From assembly GCA_008360955.1 (NCBI GenBank), contig LUCM01006476.1, positions 7,693 to 71,692 of the forward strand: a stretch of DNA of 64,000 nucleotides. The letters are read 5' to 3'. A model generated the notes under the pieces. It had not been told where the DNA came from. It did not search any database and saw only the letters and a program-made list of their open reading frames with translations. Source of the stretch: Fasciolopsis buskii (Eukaryota > Platyhelminthes > Trematoda > Plagiorchiida > Fasciolidae). Made by a program: the position numbers and the translations under genes. Each line of letters starts with the position of its first letter. Position 1 is the stretch's first letter. This document shows, piece after piece, positions 55,072 through 64,000 of the stretch.

Positions 55072-58000
55072 CTGTGTGATTGTCTCAATATGTGCTGTAA
55101 CGCCTCTTTATTCATCAAGACAAGCTAATTCTGACCTGACGGGATTTTGTCCCCAGAATTAAACAAGCTTCCGCCATCTAAGCAAAAGGTGCACATGTCG
55201 GATGGGTGCCACACAAGTCAAAGATCTAACCACGTCTGGCGAAATTGAGATTAAGTTGCTGTAGGGAGTGCACACCGTTGTTCTGCTTGGTAGCAACATA
55301 TTCCATCAGATTTTTCAAAGGGGTTTTTCTTTCCCCATTTATTTTCCCTCTTTTCCTTATCTAGCGCCTCATTTCTCAAAATTTTGCCGGTTGAAAATAT
55401 GTTGGTAACGTTGCTTCTGGCTCTTTTTTAATGCTGTATCTATTGTAACTCACGGACTGGTCTTCCTCTCATTCCTTATCGCCGAATGTTTTTTGAAGTG
55501 TAGCTATCCCAGTTACTGTACCGCTTGGTTCGCGGTATTCGTCTATCTTCGCTGACTTCCCAGCACTAGCAGCTGATGACGAAAAAATCGGAATGTATTC
55601 TTCTACCCCTTATCTTCGAACTCATTTGATGCGAATCATTCGCTTGTCGAGTTTATTGAATCTGTGTTCCTCAACATGTACAGATCCTCTTCTTGTCCTT
55701 TGGACTGAGAATGCTTACGCTATTTTATACAGTTATCCTTCAACTTGTTATCTCATGTATTCTCACCCTCTGGCTCTACTCCTCTCCGATTTTCTTCCCT
55801 CGTTTGAAAGAAAAGAATTTCAGTCTGGTGGTTCAATCTTGGAAACAGTGGGATTAACTGAGAAACACTTCCGGGTTTCAGCTTCAAGAAACAGTTTCTG
55901 CCTATGATGAATCTTCAAGCAGTATGCTACCTAATGCTAGTCATTTTCTTCACGTAGCATTGTCCAGGGCTTTCTCTCATCCTTCAGGTTGTTCCATATG
56001 TAGGCTCCACTCTTTTCTTGCCTTCATGCATGGAAACTATTATTTTCCACCGTGCTCATTTATGCTTTGACCGCAAAATTCTAATGAATGGGCTTAGAAC
56101 TCGCTTTCAACCCTAGTGTTAATGCATTTTTGCTCTCATTTAGGCTGAAAATTAACTTTTATCCGAGTGCGTCAAAGCACCTTTTGACTCGACTTGTCTT
56201 GACAATCTCTTGAGCTGACCATTAGGTAATACCCCCAACTTGAAAGTAAAGCATTCTTTATGGTTACCATATGATGGATTTTTATAACTGTCGTATTCGA
56301 TCCAGGAACCAAATGAAAGGAGACCTGATTTTAATGTAAATTTGTTATTTAGGTAATTTTGTAAACATCGAATATCAATACCCCATCCCATTTACAATAA
56401 AGCTATATGTTAAAAACAGTGAGCTGGATCAGAATGTTGACCTACTCTCCCAAGGTCCCCATTAGCCTGTCCGATAAATCTTGTTTCGGGTGTTTTTGTT
56501 ATTTCCAAGGCACAAGATTTTGGAACAAGATCGGAGTGAATACTCTGTAGTATCTAAACCAGATCGGTTTTTGAAGATAGACGTTTTTGAAACAATATGA
56601 CATCTACAATTGATTGTCCAATGTATCTGCCCATGTGCGTTCAGGAAAACATCGGTGATCGATTCGAAAGGCCCGCGCAGAACAGTAATTTTATGCACGT
56701 ACACATAAATAATTACAGTCACACAATGGCTTCTACAATAATGAATGGTTATAAACAACAGACTACAATAGTGTTCACGTGGCGACAGCAACAACGTTCA
56801 GGGAAAAATTCATAGCGTTGAAAACGTTTCTAAGTCGTCACGGTCTCTTCGGCTTTCAGGCGAACCACCCACCCCGGATGGAGGTGAGCAAACCACCTGT
56901 GTCCGGCGGAAGTCGCACTCAAGATGTTGGCGTTCGAAACGGGATGGCACGGGTTTCAATCCACCCATCATTGGTCGCTCACCCACTAGGCATCGCAAAG
57001 CTGGCTATTAACCTCTTCTCTCACCGTTGTTACGTCCTGCCGCCCACATATTGGTAGTGAATTTTGTGTGATCATCGCAAATGACCGCGAGATTTTGGTT
57101 TCGACTAACGAATCCGATCGTCCATCTGATATGTCAGACCATCTGGCCTCGACTTTTGTTAGTTACTCGGTAAGATCGAAGCTTTGGTTGGTTTACGCGA
57201 CTGCGAATCTCATTTTACGTCGGAATTCTCGGTCAACTGGGAGATAAGAACCGTTCCACCTACTGGTTTTCCTCCTATATCGGTCACGGAATTTTCGCAA
57301 AATAGTTTACGTTCTCTTCAATCTTAGGCTTAATTCCCGGTACTCAGCTGTGTCCACTGGTCTGCTGCAAGTAATAATTTGCCGATGATTGCTCCCAAAA
57401 GGATTCATGTGTCCCTTGCCTTGGTATAATTTTGACCCACTATCTTATTTGGGCCAAGCTCGTCGATTCCGTTTTCACCAAATTACGAATGTTCTCTTCT
57501 TTGTCCCTTGCACTTAGAAAACTAGTTGCGCTACAGTAATGTCTACACGTGCCTTCATTCATTCTTTCTTCTTCAGAGGCTTTACTGCCACGATTTTACT
57601 AGCTGCTGTGAAAGGAAATGACTTCAGTCTTATTGTAAATTCTCTAGGACTACTTTTGCTCTGTAGCGGAACTAGCACAGATATACCCTCTTGAAGGCTT
57701 CATTGTTCAAAAAGATTTTCATGCTAGTAACAGAATTTCAAACGGTTTGTCATCCCGCACTGACGATTGTTTTCAATTCGTTCTTGATTCAAGATTATTT
57801 CCTCTTCTAAATCCGCGTATGGGAACAACCATTTTCCATTTCTTGTTCTTTTACGAGAAAGCGCTAACTGATACTAAGTGGCCTTAGCGGTTATTATCAT
57901 TGGTAGCCCACCTTATTGTTATTCACGCTTGATTTTCCACGTTTGTTGTTTGTTTAATCTGAGTGAGTGTCGGTATATCCTTCCTTTTCTACCCCATATA

Positions 58001-58540
58001 ACTGTCTTGTTTTATTTGTTCGATAACCAGATTCCACCCTCCCCCCGCCTCGATGTAAAAAATCGATATTTGGTTTGATTTGGCGTATACCGGACAAACA
58101 AAGACAAACGACCAGAGTATGACCAACGGCTATATCGGATGAATCTTTGAAGAATAAAGAAGTCACATTGCGGAGTATGAGGTGAACATTGTTCTTATAA
58201 AACGAATAGAAAGAAGGATCCGTTGCAAGGCCACTATGCGTGCAGTCAACCAGTAGAAACAAATTAAAACGAAAAGTATGTTGTCCGAAAAGGCAGCCTC
58301 AGCGACTACCGGTGCATCATCCAGACATGAAGTTAGAATTCAAAGCAAGGATGAAGATTGACTGACCGTCAGCTCACCCTGGGAAATAGACCATTTCACT
58401 GGAATCGCTGCGAAAGCAGGAAGTTCAAATAAGTGCACAGCAGATGAAAACAGATTTCAAATAGTTCTAACCAAGTACAGCTTATCAATAAATCAGCTTG
58501 GTGATTCAAAAGCCAAGGAAGAACTTCCCCGTACCCATTT
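55072..58540. other. Unassigned intergenic sequence
   Basis: No recognised element. A GC-richer block at about 56860-57060, with AACCACCCACCCCGGATGG and GGCACGGGTTTCAATCC, looks repeat-like but has no second copy in the window. Confidence 0.45.
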
Positions 58541-59312
58541 ATTGAGGCGATGTTCCCACTGGTATTATGATGTCCAGCCGTACATGGCGATCGATTTGTA
58601 CGGTACTGAGCGGGGTAGCACCCCGGTTCGGCAGACTGTCATGCCCCGTGGAGTATCATGCCTCGTGGTCCCCATTGACCACCCAACTCTTGCCTTTGGC
58701 TCCACGAAGCTGAGGAATCATCAGCGGCCACACTCTAGCAAACCTCTCGACAGGCGAGTTAAGCCAGTTTGAGGGTAACCAAGACTAAAAACCTTGATGA
58801 GACGGCATCCAGCATGCGAAGATGAATGCTTCCAAATAGGTGGGTGAGATCTGTTAGATCCAACGGCCACCGAGGTAACTCGTCTCACCAACACGGTTCA
58901 TGGACCCCTGGGTTGCAGTCAATGCTTCCGGATGGCTAATGAGCTAGTGAGCCACTGTCAATCATACACCGAGGTCAACTCGGACTCATTGGACGTCCCG
59001 GATCGGCAAACTACCACCAGAAGGCGTATGAAGCTCTTGGTCCGCCACCGGTCCCCAACATTTGAACACTCTGTTGCCCGGCAGGTCGCAGTTTGTTGCG
59101 CACGGGCTAGTGTTGCCACCTCAGACAAAAGCCGGGTGGTGCTCAGGATGTCACCTCGCACACTATTCCCAATTACCTCCTTGAATTTTGTCTCTACAGT
59201 CTGCTTTCATCATGCTACGGCGTCCTTGGTATGCAACGCACCCAGCGCTCCCCCGTTAGCTGGGGTGAACTAGACACGAACCGGGAATTTAAGTCTTAAC
59301 ACAAGGTCTCCC
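58541..59312 (+). mobile_element. Probable 5' UTR of a second RTE family
   Basis: The GC-rich stretch runs without a break into the endonuclease ORF start at 59313 and is compositionally unlike the AT-rich DNA before it. The left boundary is uncertain. It has no coding signal of its own. Confidence 0.45.
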
Positions 59313-62160
59313 ATGCATATTGCCTGCTGGAACATGAGAACTCTTCTGGATAGTGGTATCCAATGCATCTCCGTGCTTACTTTCTACGATTACAGAGTCG
59401 ATATTATTTATCTATCCAACTTGCGTCTACTCAACTCCGGCAGCCGGTTTATTCAAGTCTTCCATACAAGCGCTTCCTACTGGATGTATCATAGTGGGCC
59501 AGAATACAAAGCGGGACTTCAGTATGTTGCGACTGCGATAAACAGTCGAGCTCACAGGGCCTTAACCTTTGGGAAACCAGTTCCTCCAACACTTGAAGCG
59601 GTACGATTCAAGAGCAGTTCCTTCAACGTGACCGTCATTGCGGTCTACGCTCCTACTCTACAGGCTGAGTCAAACGTTAAAAACGCCTTCCATAATGAGG
59701 TTCTGGGTTTAGTCAACCGTATTCCAAGGTGCAACACCCCTCTAATTGCAGGAGATTAGAACGTCTGCACGGGACCAGCAGATGAATTTATCCATTAAAT
59801 ATTAGGGAAATTCGGCCTCGGTGGACGATGCGAAAATGGCGACTGCTTGGTCCCGTTTGAGGACCTCAGTCGACTGGTCGTCACCCCTACCCGATTTCAA
59901 CATCCAAGAAGGCATCTCCTGACGTGGTACTCCGACGACGGTAGACATCGCATCAGAATGACTATATATTGGTTCCTTCTCGTTGGTCAGCATCGATCGA
60001 AGACTGTCGACCATACCCTGTTGGCGTAACGGCATGGATTACACACTGGTACGCGCTCACCTCAATCTTCAGCTTTCAGCTCGACAGAAAACCCAACCGC
60101 ACCTTAGAGTCGACGTGTCCAAGTTAATAATCCCAGATAACGTCAGAATCCTGTTCAACGTTAAAATATCGAGAGTATCCGAGGTCGACGAAGATTGTAA
60201 CCTAGACTGGCTGTGGATGAGGATAAAAGTACCTTGAACAGCTAGATATAGTCAAATGAGACTGAAAAGATTCGATATCTGCGGAAACTCTTAACCAGTA
60301 TGCTAGAGCTAGAGACCAAAAACTGCACACTTTATCCGATTACGACAATCTCCACCGTGACGCTACACGCTCAGCAAAGAGCGACTGAAAGAGATGTTGA
60401 GTTGAAATTGCAAACCGCACCCGCTGTTGGAGATTACGAGAATTTTTTCAGACCCATGAACTACTCTTCGGGAAGGGAGGAACCGACGTCCTATACTCTT
60501 ATTGACGGCAGTGGCCACCTCATATCAGAATGAGTCTATGGGTGCTCGATTGCTTTCCCATCGAGCCTGTCGGTGTAACATCACCAGACGACGTGGAGCA
60601 GTGCGAAATTGATCTCGTGTTTCCCGAAGAACCGGAAAGCACCTCATTTGTTCAGGCAAAGAAAAGCAAGAAGTTACCCGGTGAGAATAGAATTCCACTA
60701 GAGATCTTCAAACATTTTTTGCCAGCTCTGTTGGATCTACTTACTAAGCTGGTCCGTCGTGTCAGGGACTCCGAAACTGTTTTCAAGGGCCGGGTAGCCT
60801 CTACCGTACTTCCTATACCAAAATGAGGTGACATGATTATACGTACGAACTACCGAGGTATCAGCCTCATCGATGTAGCATCTAATTTCTTGGCAACTGT
60901 TCTGCTAAACCGCTTTGTCGCTGTCCAGGATGCGCGAACACGCTCTACCAAATGTGGCTTTCGCCGAGGAAGAGGTTATGCTGACTAGGTCTTCACATTA
61001 CTTCGAATTTTGGAGCAGTGGTATAGTTTCCAGCAAGCCACCACAGCAAGCATCATCGACTTTCGCGCTTCCATTGACAGACAGTTATCCTGGAACACAC
61101 GTCGAAGCAACGGAATGCCCTAAAAGTAGGTTAGGCTATTAGAGGCACACTGCTGGCTAACGCCGGCGCGTTTCCGCTCCTCCGGCAAAGAATATGCGGG
61201 CTTTCCCTTTGACTCAAGTGATTACCAGAACTGACCACTGTCACCGATTTTATTCAACTACGTCATAGTTTGGATAATGCACGGTTCCCTCAATATCTTT
61301 CTTGAAATACAAGTTGGCCACAGTTACTGGGTCAACGACCTCGAGTTCGCTGACGACATTCTTACTCTGGGAGAGGAGCCCGCAACTGTGCAGCCGGTCC
61401 TAGACCGGATTGTATGCGAAGTCATGACTGTTCGTTTGGAGATGAAAGCATCAAAAACGAAGTTCTCCACAACCTCACAAAATCCGTCACCCTGTACCCA
61501 CATCAATGGCGACACTCTGTAGGAGGTGCTTTACTTCAAGTACTTAGGTTTTACTATCCAACCGAACGGCAAGGCCAGAGACGAGGTTAGGCCTTGAATA
61601 GACTGCGCCAGGATAGCTTTCCTATCAATTCCCAAAGCGCTTTGGCCTCGGAATGAAGTAAGCCTCCGTACAAAGCTATGCATTCACTAAGTCGTAGTCC
61701 ATCCAGTCCTTACGTGCGCATGCAAAACCTGGCCACTAAGGATAGACGATAAAAACCGGCCAGAAAGTTTTGACCATTGGTGTCTCCACTGCATGGTAAA
61801 AATCAATTGGTATGACCGCGTCTCGAATGCCGCTGTGCGCCAGCACTTTATGGACGCCAAACGACATTTGTTGTTTCTCGACAGACGTCGCCTTCATTGG
61901 TTCGCTCACGTTTTCCGCTGACCTGAGGCGGGATTATTGAAAAACGAACTTATTATTGTCACTCTATTCATGCTGGAAATGTCGCCTTGGTGGTTAACTA
62001 AAGAATTGGATGAATACTATTAAGGCGGACATTGATCGCAGTTGACACAACAACCAGATTTTGTTGTGTGCAGACCTTGCTGCAGATAGAAGCGCACAGA
62101 CGGCTGTAATCAACAACATCCAAGAAGCCGACTTATCCTCTCGCATAAAAGTAAAAGTAA
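59313..62160 (+). pseudogene. Second-family RTE LINE: endonuclease and RT, many stops
   Basis: The ORF opens MHIACWNMRTLLDSG, the usual endonuclease start, followed by VIAVYAPTLQAE, NTPLIAGD and TWYSDDGR. Then come VRAHLNLQLSARQK, the linker, and the RT: NYRGISLIDVASNFLATVLL, CGFRRGRGYAD, EFADDILTLGEEPA (FADD near 61345-61356) and YFKYLGFTIQPNGK. The C-terminus reaches ELDEYY and LAADRSAQTAV near 62090. Frameshifts and stops are frequent. It differs clearly from the other RTE copies, so two RTE families are present. Confidence 0.85.
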
Positions 62161-62574
62161 ATAAGCACAGTACTTTCAGCTGATTTGTTTCGATCGTGGA
62201 ATACGTTGTTGCTGTACTTTGCAGCAATAGATCTGAGACCGAGCTCTGGTTGATGTGCATTTGCTCCAGCCTCCTCCCCTCTATCTCCCAAAGAGAAAAC
62301 CAGAACACAAGAAGACTGGAGGCGAGAGATACTGCGTTTTGCTTTGAAGCATAGATAGTACACATCACATAAAATATACCTTCAAAACATCCTGTTTTAG
62401 TCACACTGTTGTCATAGTAACTCCGTCAATTCACAAAATGGGCAATTCTCATTAGTGGTTGAATTCTCATTTAGATGGTGGTCGCGCGTTACGATTGTAC
62501 GTTACAATGGAGTAAACATATCCTACATAAGTGGGACCGTTGGGTTTCAGTTTGTGAAACGTGGTCTGATGAAG

Positions 62575-62634
<60 letters not shown>
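62575..62634 (+). repeat. (AAT)n microsatellite, possible LINE tail
   Basis: Sixty bases of uninterrupted ATA/AAT repeat, about 470 bp after the LINE coding end, following GTCTGATGAAG. It could be the simple-repeat tail of the RTE element upstream. Confidence 0.8.
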
Positions 62635-63164
62635 TTCTTACTTCCTTTCTACTTATTGAACTTCTGCTTAATCGAAAACTGACCGACGATTGACGGACTC
62701 TTGCGTCCAAAAGGGACGACTTTAACCGCTTTATTATTGCTGGTGTCATGGAACAGAAAAGAAGCTCCTGATCTAGGTTGCATTTGAAAATGGATAACTA
62801 CGTGGGGATTTGTCGTGATTATCAGCTGGATGAAAGTTCGTAAACGTAGTACCACCAGTGTATCCAGTCTTCAGATGCTCCGTTGTGTTCGGAGATGGGT
62901 TTTTCCCCGCTGTACGATGGGTTATAGCTCCGAATTTCTCTCGAAACGATTCCAGAGGACCTTGCACCTCACATAGCTAACTTGTACAACCTCATCCTGG
63001 CAGTGATCTTTCCACCAAAGTGCGAGGACGAGGGTCAGTGCCCTACGCTGTCTATCAGATTAGCTCATCTTTCGTAGTCAGCCTAGGGGAAATGGCTAAA
63101 CCCTGATTACAAAATAGTCATGAGCGACATACGAAGCCTACCATTGTATGCTCATCGACATCCG
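62635..63164. other. Unassigned sequence
   Basis: Nothing recognised. Confidence 0.5.
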
Positions 63165-63320
63165 TGGCGGAGGGATGTACTGAGCACTCACCTTGTTTGT
63201 CCCCATCCGAGGAGTGCGTGAACTGAATAACCAGTCACAGTCCCCCAGTGGGTTGTGCGACCTTCAGATTGTTCTACTGCCATGTGGATTAGATTATTTA
63301 AGGAAAGGCTGGAGATAGGG
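63165..63320 (+). repeat. Unclassified dispersed repeat, copy 3
   Basis: GGATGTACTGAG, AACTGAATAACCAGTCACAG, CGACCTTCAGATTGTTC and CTGCC match 19640-19770 in order and orientation. Confidence 0.5.
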
Positions 63321-64000
63321 TCCCCTAATTTAATCCCCTATTTCGGTGTGGGAAAAATTGTAGTGATAGGCCTTCAGCGCAACCGTTGATCCATGCGGAT
63401 GGCATAGACGGCGAAACCCGTAGAGACAGCCTATTTGCGATGCACTCCCCGCATTATATTTTTCTTCCTTTTTCACTCATTATTTTCTTTTTCTGCCACT
63501 ATTCTGATAGCACATTATCTGGACACATTTGTGCTGCATGCACGGTGGATTGATGTAGCCGGTTCAAGCATAGTTAATTTTGCAAAGCCGTGGCCGTGAG
63601 CACTTTCGGTCTGGTAATAACAAGTTTAGCGGATAAACTATGACAGTAGGGAATAGCTTTTCTTGTAATTCTGACGCAGTCCCAATAGGGAACCCAGTTA
63701 GTGATTCGAACTTTTATGAATTCATCATTTGCGTGGCGACCAGGTCAGGCATATCTAAGACGATTATAAGTGATCCAGTTTCTCATATCGACTTGTAGAA
63801 ATGATGAGAGGTACCAGTGCTTTTAGGTTTCTATAATATATAATCACTACAATGTTGTCTTCCAGCAGGCATGACGGCAAAACAGTGTAACAGAACAAGA
63901 AAATAGTGACCGGAATTTGGTCGGATTGAATGGGGAGAGGAGAGGCCGTGATGTTTGTCCACATGATGCATCCACCAATAGACGAAAAAAGATGGCCAGA
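63321..64000. other. Unassigned sequence at the right end
   Basis: No element or exon recognised. Confidence 0.5.

Noticed and set aside
62455..62749. ORFs with long Ile, Asn or Leu runs
   Set aside because: They are translations of the (AAT)n microsatellite.
1..64000. CRISPR arrays, operons or prokaryotic signals
   Set aside because: No regularly spaced repeats or dense ORFs; the spliced gene and LINEs show this is eukaryotic.

Overview
This window looks like nuclear DNA from a flatworm, most likely a non-schistosome trematode. It has no operons and no long intact host ORFs. Its one recognisable cellular gene is split into small exons by large introns. The dispersed repeats are RTE-type LINEs with (TGA/ATG)n tails, a CR1-like LINE, a Penelope-like element and a tRNA-derived SINE family, a mix familiar from fluke genomes. 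Genus cannot be fixed from sequence alone.

The host gene is a CLC-7-type chloride/proton exchanger on the + strand. Nine exons between 12359 and 49186 join in frame into the C-terminal 451 residues: the second half of the transporter core, both CBS domains and the stop codon. The N-terminal half was not found and presumably lies upstream or in unrecognised exons. One intron (47372-49066) starts with GC rather than GT. A likely polyadenylation signal is at 49640.

Layout: 1-12358 is mostly anonymous sequence, with an RTE 3' tail at the start, a 132-bp inverted-repeat element holding a decayed hammerhead-like core (3995-4126) and one copy of an old dispersed repeat (9835-10640). From 12359 to 49186 is the CLC gene; its introns hold RTE remnants (18.8, 22.3-23.8 and 25.4-28.1 kb), five SINE copies plus a SINE fragment (at 12.6, 31, 33.9, 34.3, 47.7 and 13.6 kb), a truncated Penelope-like element (40.3-42.0 kb) and three pairs of near-identical inverted sequences. 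From 49.2 to 64.0 kb is gene-poor DNA with a scrambled RTE copy and its tail-to-tail partner (50.5-52.6 kb), a minus-strand CR1-like remnant (53.8-55.1 kb) and a long second-family RTE pseudo-element (58.5-62.6 kb).

The most unusual signal is the set of three inverted pairs in CLC introns. Two have cores of 279 and 295 bp that differ at only about two positions while their edges are clearly diverged, which suggests gene conversion or repeated palindrome homogenisation. Transcribed as pre-mRNA, these could fold into long hairpins. All element calls rest on reading translations and repeats by eye; no database search was run.
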